32,576 nucleotides of DNA, taken from positions 1 to 32,576 of IMG/VR virus record IMGVR_UViG_3300031772_000168. The stretch is one strand, 5' to 3'. The notes under the pieces are model-generated. The model saw nothing but the letters and a program-made list of their open reading frames with translations. It searched no databases and was not told the DNA's origin. The number at the start of each line of letters is the position of its first letter. Position 1 is the first letter of the stretch. Positions 24,371-32,200 of the stretch are shown piece by piece. A program made the translations under genes and the position numbers. The stretch comes from a virus.

Positions 24371-24948
24371 GCTTCTCTCCCGATGATCGTGTCGTATAAA
24401 ATCCTCGCGTTACCGTCGGGGTCGATATTCGTCTTCTTTACCAGAACCTTCCAGCCAGCCGAAGCCGGGATAGGTCTCTCGAAGGGGATAGACTTCGTTA
24501 AATTCGAGGGGGTGTTGAAGAAGGTTCCTTTATAGACCTCTGATCCTGCGGGGCCCACCCACAACTCCGCTTGAACGTATCCTTGCGCTCCAAACACCAA
24601 CTGCTCCAGGATGAGGGATTTCCCAGCCGCCACGGTATGGGAATGCGTGTCGGTTGACCCCTGAGCCACGGGGGACAGACTTTGATGCGGCTCATGGACA
24701 TCCCCGCCGCCATCTCCCCCTAGGGCCGCGAGAATGGCCTGGAGAGTCCCTTCGGTCGCCGGGTTGATCTGGGTATTCGTGAGATCAAGAATCCCAACAT
24801 TCCCAATCTCAATCGGGGGGAATGTGGCCGATACGAGATCGACCTTGAATGCCATGCTCCCATCGCTCAAACTCTCCGCGACCCGGGCTAAGATGTCCTG
24901 GTCGGAGAATCTGTAAACGACGCGGCTTTTAACAGTTGGAGCAGGCAT
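24367..24948 (-). CDS. Phage structural protein with INPATEGTLQ motif
   Basis: 193 residues. 'NTQINPATEGTLQAILAAL' (near 58-76) is a short helix-strand element I recall from many phage tail or head surface proteins of unknown role. The C-terminal 90 residues look like a jelly-roll beta domain ('SHTVAAGKSLILEQLVF', 'AGWKVLVKKTNIDPDG'). No signal peptide, unlike the gene it overlaps. Likely virion structural, perhaps the base on which the exported or beta-rich proteins build. Confidence 0.82.
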   Translation of the reverse strand: MPAPTVKSRVVYRFSDQDILARVAESLSDGSMAFKVDLVSATFPPIEIGNVGILDLTNTQINPATEGTLQAILAALGGDGGGDVHEPHQSLSPVAQGSTDTHSHTVAAGKSLILEQLVFGAQGYVQAELWVGPAGSEVYKGTFFNTPSNLTKSIPFERPIPASAGWKVLVKKTNIDPDGNARILYDTIIGREA

Positions 24949-24958
24949 TCACCATTCC

Positions 24959-26089
24959 CTAGCAATACCGATACATCTGTCTCAGCGTCGCCTCTGCTCT
25001 CTGCTGGAGAGTCTCATGATCCAACCCGGGAGTCTCAGCCGCGAGGGATTTTTCCACGTCGGGCAAATACTGGGTCCTGAAAGACTCAAAGTCCACGGCT
25101 TCGCCACTTTGGGATTTCTGGACGGGCTTCTTTCTGCCCGCTTCCGTCTTACGGCTGTCGGCCTCTTGGCGCAACTGTTTCCCGAACGAGGAGCCCGAGG
25201 GAACGTGTCCCAGCATGGCGCTAATGTTCTCGTAGGACACGTTCTGGAGCGCGGCTCTGCGCTCTGCTTCGGGCTTTTTCTCCAGGGTCTCGATGTCGCG
25301 CCTAAGCTTCGATGTCGCGTATCCCTCCGGGACCACACCGGGCTGGCCAGGCTTCTTGGGGATTTTCTTGTATCCGGCCCCCGTAGCGTCCGGCGGTCGT
25401 CCGTGAGGCTTATCCTGGCCGCCTCCGGCATAAGAATACTTCCAGCCGCCACCTGGCTTCTGAATTCTGGACTCATATTTATGGACAGCCGCCGCAGAGC
25501 CGGGGCCAGCCTTCTCGAATTGAGAGGCAATGCTCGCCGCCGCCATGTCCTGCATGCTCGGCTTGTTGTCCAGCATGCTGGACTTTTGGAGTGTCCCGCC
25601 CATCTCTGCGTAGCACCGAACGACCAGGCCCAGATTCTTAAGGGCTGGTTCGGGCTTCTCCAGGCTCCCCCCGGACTTCTCCAGGGCACGGACCCATAGC
25701 CTTGGGTTGGAGATGAAGGTTGGAGTCACCTTGCAGATGTTCTCCATGAGGTCGAGAGATTTTTTGAGCTTGGAATGGAACTTCCCGCCCATCGTCTTAT
25801 AGATCGTAGAGATGATCTTCCAGAGGCGGGGGTTATCCTCGCTCAGGTCCGGGTACTGCTTCTTGGCCTTCGCCTTAGCCTCATCCCACTTCGCTTCGTC
25901 AACTTTGCCTGGCATATCCGCGTCTCCTTTGTTGTCGGCCCTTTCGGCCCAGTTTGTGTTCACGGCTCGCCTATCAGGTCTCAATAATCCATCATGGACC
26001 AGATGGCCGCCGACGGTGGTGTGGACAAAATCGGCATCGTATGTGTGCCCATCGACGGTTCTTTTTTCGTTGTTTGAGTCCTTTGTCAT
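24959..26089 (-). CDS. Multidomain phage accessory protein with shared motif
   Basis: 376 residues from an ATG overlapping the preceding stop (ATGA); the longer frame to 26188 reads into that gene. Residues 64-103 ('EAKWDEAKAKAKKQYPDL', then 'WKIISTIYKTMGGKF') match a W-x2-A-K...I-Y-K-x-M module common in phage polyvalent and protease-associated proteins. H203-Y220 is the shared 18-residue motif. Several K-S motifs precede linkers, as in other proteins here. One 14-bp palindrome lies inside the gene and encodes S-M-L-D. No enzyme site is recognised. Probably a head-associated accessory protein. Confidence 0.82.
   Translation of the reverse strand: MTKDSNNEKRTVDGHTYDADFVHTTVGGHLVHDGLLRPDRRAVNTNWAERADNKGDADMPGKVDEAKWDEAKAKAKKQYPDLSEDNPRLWKIISTIYKTMGGKFHSKLKKSLDLMENICKVTPTFISNPRLWVRALEKSGGSLEKPEPALKNLGLVVRCYAEMGGTLQKSSMLDNKPSMQDMAAASIASQFEKAGPGSAAAVHKYESRIQKPGGGWKYSYAGGGQDKPHGRPPDATGAGYKKIPKKPGQPGVVPEGYATSKLRRDIETLEKKPEAERRAALQNVSYENISAMLGHVPSGSSFGKQLRQEADSRKTEAGRKKPVQKSQSGEAVDFESFRTQYLPDVEKSLAAETPGLDHETLQQRAEATLRQMYRYC
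25430..25483 (-). other. Shared 18-residue motif, copy 1
   Basis: Encodes H203 to Y220 of the 376-residue protein. Fixed positions are H, K, Y, R, P, G, G, W, Y and Y. Confidence 0.75.
25569..25582. repeat. 14-bp perfect palindrome, copy C
   Basis: A third exact TCCAGCATGCTGGA, inside the coding sequence of the 376-residue accessory protein and 15.5 kb from the other two. All three copies are followed by C on the minus strand, so 15 bases agree. Confidence 0.9.
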
Positions 26090-26538
26090 CGATGGAATAC
26101 CGAGGCTAAAAATGTAATGAAATAGGGGATCACCGTGCTGGCCAGGGTCGTGGCGACGAATGTAGTCGCGGCGACCGTGGCTGTCCACCGGGCTGAAAGC
26201 CTATCGGACACGTTTCGGACAACTTCCACTAGGCCCACTCCATCTGGGTCTAAAGTCCCATCCCCATAAACCGTTTTCTCAACCTTGAGGAAACGATGCT
26301 CCTGCTGGGAAACATACTTTTCCAGGGACTCGAATAGATGCTCTTGATGCTCGGAGAGTCTGACGACGACGGACTTATTCTCCGTCGTCGCGGACTCAAT
26401 CCTGTTCATTCTCTCCTCGCTATTTTTCGTGTATCTTTCAATAGATGCCATGAGCATCTCTTGAGACTTAAGAAGCCCTGATATATCTCCCGACACCTGG
26501 GAGCGCCACTCCATGTCCATCCTTCTTCTCTCGTCCAT
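26086..26538 (-). CDS. Coiled-coil protein with C-terminal membrane anchor
   Basis: 150 residues starting right after the terminase stop (AGGAG before the ATG). Residues 1-90 are charged and heptad-like, a long coiled coil; residues 119-147 are a hydrophobic membrane helix rich in Ala, Thr and Val. This tail-anchored layout resembles XhlA-type holin-associated proteins and some phage membrane tethers, but there is no sequence family I can name. A role in lysis or in tethering assembly to the inner membrane is possible. Confidence 0.8.
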   Translation of the reverse strand: MDERRRMDMEWRSQVSGDISGLLKSQEMLMASIERYTKNSEERMNRIESATTENKSVVVRLSEHQEHLFESLEKYVSQQEHRFLKVEKTVYGDGTLDPDGVGLVEVVRNVSDRLSARWTATVAATTFVATTLASTVIPYFITFLASVFHR

Positions 26539-28605
26539 CTAAAGCTCCTGGCCTGCGTTGGCTTCGCAGATTTTCTTGCAGGATTTTTGCAACACGCACG
26601 GCGGACAAACTGCCTGATCGTACCCATATTTAAGGGCATAGCAATTGGTTTTGGATGGCATTACGTTCCCCATGCCACCCGTGGCCTCGATTAGTTCCTT
26701 AATAGGCATGAAGCCAGGAACAGCGGGGGTCGCGTTCGTCTGAGCTTCTTTCTGGAGAGTCCCTTCGCGCTTTGCGGTTGCGAGGTCCTTATGCCAGTCC
26801 CAGCACTCGCTCTTAGGGATTTTTGCAAGCTTCCCGAGAGCGGTGCAAGCGTAATTCCATGCGTGTCCATAGTGATCCTGTCCCGTGGAGGCGATCCATT
26901 CCTCAATCTCACCAGTCTTCTCGTCGTAGTCCTTAACGGAAACGAGATTGGTGAGATGCTTGCAGAAGGTCTTGAGTTCGTTGAGATCGACCTCGCGGGC
27001 GATGATGACCTGCTTGGCCTTGAAAAGCCCCAGGGACAACTTGAGGCTAGTCGTTCTATCAACTGAGACTTTATGCTGTTCGTCCTGCCATTGGGGCTCG
27101 AATATTTTGGAACCCTTCTCGCTGGTAGGATAGAAACAGGAGTAAACCCGGTCGGGATTCAGCTTAAGCAAAATTGTGTTTCGATCTTTCCCGTACCCAG
27201 CGTCGTTGACCATGAGGTCGGGGCGGAGTTTGTGCTTAACAGCCTGGACCTGATTCACGATCTCGCCAACATCAGAAGACAGGATTCTCTCCAGATGGAC
27301 GAGACCAACTTTCCCACTGTTGATCCATTGGAGGCAGACGATCCAGGATTTGTCTCCCCAGTCGATACCGAGAACGCGGGGGCCCTGCCAATCGACCCGC
27401 GATGCGGTCCCCCGGCAGGAAAGAATATGCTCCTCTGTGACGAGGATGTTGTCGCCCAGATAAGGAACGCCGAGACAGTAGTTGTAGAAAAGCTGTTTGA
27501 ACGGATATTCTTCCTGCTTTTCCCAGAGCCTCTGGGCGCTAATCCAGGGAGCCATCATCTGAGTGAACTGGTAATAGCTGGGATCGCGCTTGGGCCACCG
27601 CGCAACCCACTCCCCCCGGAACCGATCCTCAAGGGTAAGCTCTCCCTCGCAATGGCGGCACACATAGACGTGGGTCCCCTCGCGCTCCGCGACTGAGACC
27701 CGGCCCGAGAAGTTATCATCCGGTAGCCACTCAAGAGTCTGCCGGGTCCCGCACCGTGAGCATTTGATGAACCAGAACCATTGCTTCGACTTGTTCCAGC
27801 CCTCGTCGATGCCAAAGTTTGGCACCGTCGGCGTCGATATTTCCCGCACCCAGCCCCATTGTGAGGATTGGAGCGACTCCTTGAAGGCCACCTTTACGCG
27901 GGGCGGCATCCTGTCGATCTCGTCGAAGAATGCGACATCAGCGTCAACGCCTTCTCCAAGTCGCTCGGCCTGAGCGCCTCTCAAAAACAAGAAGCTGGAG
28001 CCGATCTTCTTGAGGTTCACGTTCTTCACGTCGCCCATGATGCTTCTAAGGTAATCGCTCTCTTGGATCGCCTCGGATATTCTCGTATTTGAGAAGTCCT
28101 GCATCTGCTGATTGGTCGGGAACGTGTAGAACGCCTTGGTGTGTGGATTCCGGTCGGTGAACCAGAATATTTCCGTGACGCTGTTTTCGGATAGCCCGAT
28201 CTGGCGGGCCTTGCGATAGCCCTTCTCTTGAGAATCGTCGTTCAAGGGCTTTTCGAGAAAAGGTCTCACCCGATGAAGATTCCTGGGTGAGATGTCCTTC
28301 GGCATGAAGACCAGCGGCTCTCCCTTGAGCTTCCGGTACTGATAAGCCCAAGCCGACGGCAAGACTAAAGCGGCGCTCGCGGCGACCACGTCTCCGTTGA
28401 GCGTCTTCTTCGGCGCGAAGTGCTTTTGGGCCGCCTGCGCCTTTACGTTCAGTAAATGCGCGTTCTGGGCCCTAAGCGGCTTGCCCGTCTTGCCGATGAG
28501 AGGAGGCGGCACCGCTTCCATCTGCCCGACGACGTTCGTATCTATGAAGTCGTCAAGCGAAGCGGCAAACTTCTTCGCCTCCTCCCCCGAGAGTCTCCGG
28601 GGCAT
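26539..28605 (-). CDS. terL: Terminase large subunit, GpA family, with extra cysteine tail
   Basis: 688 residues. ATPase part: Walker A-like 'RKARQIGLSENS' (131-142), Walker B 'VAFFDEID' (224-231), coupling motif 'STPT' (257-260). A CxxC...CxxC zinc knuckle follows (C282, C285, C316, C319), usual in the lambda gpA family. Nuclease part: D415 in 'GIDWG', D468 in 'NDAG', D577 in 'GQDHYGHA'. The enzyme translocates DNA into the prohead through the portal and cuts it. After the nuclease come about 90 extra residues ending with C655, C667-x2-C670-x5-C676 and C680. No small terminase is recognised upstream. Confidence 0.94.
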   Translation of the reverse strand: MPRRLSGEEAKKFAASLDDFIDTNVVGQMEAVPPPLIGKTGKPLRAQNAHLLNVKAQAAQKHFAPKKTLNGDVVAASAALVLPSAWAYQYRKLKGEPLVFMPKDISPRNLHRVRPFLEKPLNDDSQEKGYRKARQIGLSENSVTEIFWFTDRNPHTKAFYTFPTNQQMQDFSNTRISEAIQESDYLRSIMGDVKNVNLKKIGSSFLFLRGAQAERLGEGVDADVAFFDEIDRMPPRVKVAFKESLQSSQWGWVREISTPTVPNFGIDEGWNKSKQWFWFIKCSRCGTRQTLEWLPDDNFSGRVSVAEREGTHVYVCRHCEGELTLEDRFRGEWVARWPKRDPSYYQFTQMMAPWISAQRLWEKQEEYPFKQLFYNYCLGVPYLGDNILVTEEHILSCRGTASRVDWQGPRVLGIDWGDKSWIVCLQWINSGKVGLVHLERILSSDVGEIVNQVQAVKHKLRPDLMVNDAGYGKDRNTILLKLNPDRVYSCFYPTSEKGSKIFEPQWQDEQHKVSVDRTTSLKLSLGLFKAKQVIIAREVDLNELKTFCKHLTNLVSVKDYDEKTGEIEEWIASTGQDHYGHAWNYACTALGKLAKIPKSECWDWHKDLATAKREGTLQKEAQTNATPAVPGFMPIKELIEATGGMGNVMPSKTNCYALKYGYDQAVCPPCVLQKSCKKICEANAGQEL

Positions 28606-28617
28606 TGGCTCCCCGAA

Positions 28618-29262
28618 CTAGGCGATATACCCAGCGTCCCGTAAACCGTCGAACAGAGCCTTCGCCCACTTGGCGATGAAGATGCTCTGACCGTCGTTCT
28701 CGCCCCTCGCAAACACGGGGGCGGTCCAGGCGGCTCCTGGGACCAGATTCGTCACAGATAGCACTTCCATCCCGCCATCGGAGAGCTTCGTAGCGGTTAC
28801 GAGCAAGCTGACTCCCTGGATCGCCGTCACGAACGCGGCGGCGGTGGCCACGGTGTTGTCGTAGACCTCCGGTGTCACTCCGTCGGTGATGGTGATTTTA
28901 GCTCCGCTGGTGGTTCCAGCCTCGATTTTCACCGAGATGGCAAGGCCGGGGAGTCCAGCCACGATAGCGGTCAGGTTCACGCGCTCCGCCAATGCGGCTC
29001 CAAGTAGGACGAGTTTCGCATGGGTCCCGTTGGTGATGGCGCTCTGGATGTTGCGAATCCATTGGATTTCAGCATCATACGGAGTGCCGGATTTGTCCAA
29101 TCCCACGTTTGGGTTCGAGAACGACGGGGGGAGAACCACGGGGACACCGTTCTGAACGAGAGCCTCGGTGCATTGCTTGAGCAGGGACTTGTTCTTGTTG
29201 ATGTCGTCGGCAACCTCGTATCCGAACACGGCGGCGACGGGCGTCTTTGCTACGATTGGCAT
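28618..29262 (-). CDS. Unknown protein upstream of terminase
   Basis: 214 residues, ATG with GGAGGG upstream. The N-terminal 95 residues alternate helix and strand ('VAAVFGYEVADDINKNKSL', 'WIRNIQSAITNGTHAKLVL'). The C-terminal part is beta-rich ('TTSGAKITITDGVTPEVYD', 'VTATKLSDGGMEVLSV') and looks like a small virion domain. It is first after the promoter-like inverted repeat at 29289-29316, 12 bp before the terminase. Position alone would suit a small terminase, but it has no DNA-binding helix-turn-helix that I can see. Confidence 0.75.
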   Translation of the reverse strand: MPIVAKTPVAAVFGYEVADDINKNKSLLKQCTEALVQNGVPVVLPPSFSNPNVGLDKSGTPYDAEIQWIRNIQSAITNGTHAKLVLLGAALAERVNLTAIVAGLPGLAISVKIEAGTTSGAKITITDGVTPEVYDNTVATAAAFVTAIQGVSLLVTATKLSDGGMEVLSVTNLVPGAAWTAPVFARGENDGQSIFIAKWAKALFDGLRDAGYIA

Positions 29263-29288
29263 GGGTTGGACCCTCCTTTATCTTTTAT

Positions 29289-29316
29289 GTTAAAACCTAA
29301 TATAACAGGCTTTAAC
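29289..29316 (-). promoter_or_regulatory. Inverted repeat around an extended -10 promoter element
   Basis: Minus strand GTTAAAGCCT and AGGTTTTAAC form a 9/10 inverted repeat with an 8-nt centre. TGTTATATT (extended -10, hexamer at 29304-29299) spans the centre. No good -35 is seen. It lies in the 93-bp gap before the gene upstream of the terminase, the largest AT-rich gap here. It could be a promoter with an operator that covers it. Confidence 0.55.
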
Positions 29317-29355
29317 AGAACTCCGCTAGACAAATTGCTCTCCACAGCCCTAAGT

Positions 29356-29829
29356 CTATATGATGCCATCTAATTGTGCAACTTTCTCGACGGAGCGTCT
29401 TTCACGATTCGCGCATTGAGACTCGCACTCATGGCAGTTCACCCGAAAACGCTCATTCACCTGAAACCAGAACTCCCGAAAAGCCCTCGCGCCATCCTGA
29501 AATCTCGACGAGAGATTAGGCAATCCATTCTGGTGCGCTCGGACGTATGTCCAAGCCTGGCAAACAACGAGATCGGTCTTAAGACCGGGACCAAGAAACA
29601 TCTCGACGTGCGCCTCGACATCGCTGGTCCCGTGAGACCCTACCGGCCACCCCAGAGGCTTCCGGCGCTCCCGGAATCTCCAGAGAGCCGAATACGAGAC
29701 GGAATGAGACACTTTGAGATTTGGCAGAGAAACATTGCCTATTTTTGGTATCTTACGGGGAAACGGCATGTAGCCCCAGACGCTTTTATGATATCGCCCC
29801 AGGATCATCCTCTCTACCAGTTCAGACAT
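29356..29829 (-). CDS. Hypothetical basic protein
   Basis: 157 residues from the ATG at 29829, overlapping the preceding gene by 8 bp; an ATG at 29841 is an alternative. It is rich in Arg, Trp and Phe and ends with a cysteine/histidine cluster ('NCHECESQCANRERR') that could bind a metal ion. It is not recognised. The basic charge and possible metal site fit nucleic-acid contact, for example a terminase partner. It is the last gene before the AT-rich spacer. Confidence 0.72.
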   Translation of the reverse strand: MSELVERMILGRYHKSVWGYMPFPRKIPKIGNVSLPNLKVSHSVSYSALWRFRERRKPLGWPVGSHGTSDVEAHVEMFLGPGLKTDLVVCQAWTYVRAHQNGLPNLSSRFQDGARAFREFWFQVNERFRVNCHECESQCANRERRSVEKVAQLDGII

Positions 29830-30082
29830 CTCGGACATCACTCACCTGGATCAGCAGATTCGCGTCTTTATTCGTCTCAAGAAACTTCACCGTCTCCGGG
29901 CTGGTGTTTTTCTTGTCCACTAGGAACACGATCTCGTACTTTGCGATCTTGAGAATCACCTGCGCGTCCTTGAACTCGAATTGCAAAAGCTGTTTCTTAA
30001 GCGGACCCTCGAAGACATCAACCAGAATGTCCGCGCCGACTTGGTAATCGGTCTCGCACGGAGACTTTTCCTCATCGCTCAT
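29822..30082 (-). CDS. Hypothetical small acidic protein
   Basis: 86 residues, ATG overlapping the preceding stop (ATGA) with GAGAGGG upstream. A compact alpha/beta pattern ('YQVGADILVDVFEGPLKKQL', 'YEIVFLVDKK') with one cysteine. No family recognised. Overlaps the next gene, so probably co-translated. Confidence 0.75.
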   Translation of the reverse strand: MSDEEKSPCETDYQVGADILVDVFEGPLKKQLLQFEFKDAQVILKIAKYEIVFLVDKKNTSPETVKFLETNKDANLLIQVSDVRDV

Positions 30083-30399
30083 TTGGAGACCCTCTCATTC
30101 AACCAGCCATGACCAGCGAGTATGATCTTTTCTTTTAGCGCGGTGATCTCGTCGAATTTTCTGATGACTCCCTGAACGAAATTCCGAGCAGTTTCGTCGC
30201 TGTCGTAGGCGTCGAGAGGCGACATAGCCTTGACGAACTGAGATTTGGTGCCGAAATGATTGACGGCGGACGCTATCGTTTCCCGCAGGACGTACTTATG
30301 GACCGCCCCAGGATCAGAGGAACTCGGCGGATTCCAGGGCCTTTTCTTGAATTGGGCCCCGAGCCAAATCTCCTTTGCGACAGCGCCGCCGTCGATCAC
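30079..30399 (-). CDS. Hypothetical small protein
   Basis: 106 residues from a GTG at 30399, one base after the stop of the secreted protein gene; the ribosome site is weak, suggesting coupling. Mostly helical in the second half ('SDETARNFVQGVIRKFDEI'), tryptophan-containing at the start. No motif recognised. Confidence 0.7.
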   Translation of the reverse strand: MIDGGAVAKEIWLGAQFKKRPWNPPSSSDPGAVHKYVLRETIASAVNHFGTKSQFVKAMSPLDAYDSDETARNFVQGVIRKFDEITALKEKIILAGHGWLNERVSK

Positions 30400-30400
30400 C

Positions 30401-30985
30401 TTAGAGCTTCCAGGCCAGACCCAAAGAATAAGTGGAAGCGTTCTTGAGAATCTCCCCGATCCCTTGTCCAGGGAACATGGCCTTGGCGCTCTGGAAGTGG
30501 CCGTTGTTCACAATATTCCCGGCCACTCCGATTCCAGCGGAGAACCCGACGACCCCATATTCTTGTCCTAGATCGAGCCCGGTGGTCATGAAGTCGGCGA
30601 TAGCCTTCGCAGTCGGATTCTTGATCCCCCCGCAAATCTTAATTGCCGATCCTGCTACAAACGCACTCACGTTCACGGAAGACCCCATGTGGATCAGGGC
30701 GTTCGTGTGGATGTCCCCTCCGAGACCGACCTGGAGAGGAACCCAAGGTTCAGGAATGAGACCGATGTCCTGGAGCTTTTGTGGGATGAGACTGCCGTCG
30801 GCGTTGACGTGCGTGATGAGGGCCACGTCGGTCACGGCCCCGACAAACCTGCTGTCATTCACCGCGAACAGCGTGATCGCATCCGTTTGGACGTGGTGAA
30901 CGTCCATAAGGCGAAAGTACGGAGTGGCCTGGGCCGAAGCCTTGGCCATGAAGATGACTGCCAGCAACGTCAGCATTTTTTTCAT
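30401..30985 (-). CDS. Secreted protein with signal peptide, unknown
   Basis: 194 residues with a very good GGAGGAG site. 'MKKMLTLLAVIFMAKASAQA' is a clear Sec signal peptide (cleavage after SAQA or ASA). The mature part has Gly-rich strands ('WVPLQVGLGGDIHTNALIHM', 'YGVVGFSAGIGVAGNIVN') ending in 'YSLGLAWKL', a hydrophobic/aromatic C-terminus like that of small outer-membrane barrel proteins. A periplasmic or outer-membrane location is likely in a Gram-negative host. Such phage proteins can block receptors or superinfection; that is inference. Confidence 0.8.
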   Translation of the reverse strand: MKKMLTLLAVIFMAKASAQATPYFRLMDVHHVQTDAITLFAVNDSRFVGAVTDVALITHVNADGSLIPQKLQDIGLIPEPWVPLQVGLGGDIHTNALIHMGSSVNVSAFVAGSAIKICGGIKNPTAKAIADFMTTGLDLGQEYGVVGFSAGIGVAGNIVNNGHFQSAKAMFPGQGIGEILKNASTYSLGLAWKL

Positions 30986-31117
30986 TTACTCCTCCTGTTC
31001 GTCGTCATCGTCCGGCTGTTCAATGCGCCAGGGGACCTTAAATGCCGCTGACGACACTCTTGGCAGGATAAGTCCCCTTGGTTTTGCGATTTTCTTTTTC
31101 AAGTATGACACCCACAT
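30986..31117 (-). CDS. Small acidic-tailed ORF (43 aa)
   Basis: A frame fills the gap before the secreted gene and its stop abuts that gene's ATG. It runs from an ATG at 31117 (or a TTG at 31102 overlapping the upstream TGA). The product is basic in the first half ('LKKKIAKPRG') and ends P-D-D-D-D-E-Q-E-E. The tail codons double as the GGAGGAG ribosome site of the next gene. Real but unproven; it could be only a leader. Confidence 0.5.
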   Translation of the reverse strand: MWVSYLKKKIAKPRGLILPRVSSAAFKVPWRIEQPDDDDEQEE

Positions 31118-31389
31118 TCATGAAAGAATGTCCGGCTGTCCTTGAAAGCGATATGCAACATACCTGGCATCGAGGGGCAGACGATCAGAAGCAGTCTGTC
31201 CCGAATCTCCGGGTCCACGTTCGCGTTGATCTTATATTGCGCCCACCGGATCGATTCTTCGTGGCCAATTGCGGTGTATGCCGGGCCCTGCAAATAGGAA
31301 AGCTCCTTTCTGGACTCGTTGCGGAGCCATTGAGCTATTGCCCTGACGACAAACCGACGGTCCTTCTCGCTGAGTCCTAGATTTTTCAT
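31099..31389 (-). CDS. Hypothetical protein
   Basis: 96 residues from the ATG at 31389, which overlaps the preceding stop (ATGA); a longer frame to 31416 would overlap by 31 bp. Helical with a conserved-looking 'LSEKDRRFVVRAIAQWL' start and a Cys/His end ('FFHECGCHT'). No family recognised. Confidence 0.75.
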   Translation of the reverse strand: MKNLGLSEKDRRFVVRAIAQWLRNESRKELSYLQGPAYTAIGHEESIRWAQYKINANVDPEIRDRLLLIVCPSMPGMLHIAFKDSRTFFHECGCHT

Positions 31390-31700
31390 ATCCTGAGCCT
31401 CACGTTCCCGATCCAAATAAAGGTGTCAGAGTCGCTCGTTGATGAAGTAAGGGGCACGTTCTCGTCGGCACGGACTCCCCCGAAAGAGAATGGAAATGGG
31501 TGGAGGTCTTGCGGCTCCATCCCGGGAAGAATGACTCCCGAACGCAGACCCACGTCTTTCTCAGAAAACCCGTTATCGGCCATGAGCTTATCGGCCATTC
31601 GCCGCGCAGTATCCCTCTCGGCATCGGTGGCACCGGAGCCTGGGGCGGCCACGGCGAGGAGACTGCGAACCTTGCGCTTGATGTCATTGATATCGCCCAT
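31386..31700 (-). CDS. DUF2786-like protein
   Basis: 104 residues. Residues 4-50, 'INDIKRKVRSLLAVA', a Gly/Ser loop, then 'AERDTARRMADKLMADNGFS', match the DUF2786 pattern (I-x-x-L-L-A...E-A-x-x-A...A-x-x-L-M-x-x-x-G). DUF2786 is a small helical domain in phage and bacterial proteins, of unknown biochemical role. The C-terminal half is not recognised. Confidence 0.78.
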   Translation of the reverse strand: MGDINDIKRKVRSLLAVAAPGSGATDAERDTARRMADKLMADNGFSEKDVGLRSGVILPGMEPQDLHPFPFSFGGVRADENVPLTSSTSDSDTFIWIGNVRLRI

Positions 31701-31704
31701 GCCC

Positions 31705-31902
31705 CTATATTTGTCTGACCAGAACCTTGATCCCCATGTCCTCGCACGTCGGGCCGTCTATCGCTACGGCAGGCTCTTTTACGCTCGGCCACGGAGGCGG
31801 AGACACGATCTTTGATAGGCGCTTAAGCTCACGAAATCCCCGGGGGAGTCTGTCTCCCCGGTAGAAAAATATCCGGTTCAGCTTTGGGCGGTCCACTCTC
31901 AT
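31705..31902 (-). CDS. Hypothetical small basic protein
   Basis: 65 residues, start codon overlapping the preceding stop (ATGA), which supports it as a real gene. Arg/Lys-rich in its first half, proline-containing middle ('IVSPPPWPSV'), one cysteine. No family recognised. Confidence 0.68.
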   Translation of the reverse strand: MRVDRPKLNRIFFYRGDRLPRGFRELKRLSKIVSPPPWPSVKEPAVAIDGPTCEDMGIKVLVRQI

Positions 31903-32198
31903 GACATGGAGAAATCATCCAATGAGACCATTTCGATCCTATCCATGATCGATACCTGCCCCGTCATCTTCTCTTTTACCCATCTCTCCGTGGGGGGGTG
32001 GATGTTCACGATGTCCGCAAAGAACACCGGCTCCCCATTCTTCTTGACCCACGCATCCGAATTGGAGCGTTGCTTCCAGCCCTGAGCCATCAAGATATTT
32101 GAAGGACACGTCGGACAAGCTCTGTCTCTGCTGTCAGGTCGCTGAGTTGTCAGAGAAGCTGGGTCGATGTGTCCATCAAGTATCTCGGTTGCGCTCAT
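31899..32198 (-). CDS. Hypothetical protein with CPTC motif
   Basis: 99 residues with AGGAG before the ATG. 'RACPTCPSNILMAQGWKQR' holds a CxxC pair that could be half of a zinc site or a redox motif; no second pair is seen. The rest has Trp and acidic segments. Unrecognised; part of the same tight operon. Confidence 0.75.
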   Translation of the reverse strand: MSATEILDGHIDPASLTTQRPDSRDRACPTCPSNILMAQGWKQRSNSDAWVKKNGEPVFFADIVNIHPPTERWVKEKMTGQVSIMDRIEMVSLDDFSMS

Positions 32199-32200
32199 GG

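Noticed and set aside
29374-29952. 192-residue plus-strand frame
   Set aside because: It covers two minus-strand genes that overlap in operon fashion. The minus-strand frames fit the ATGA-overlap layout of the neighbours.
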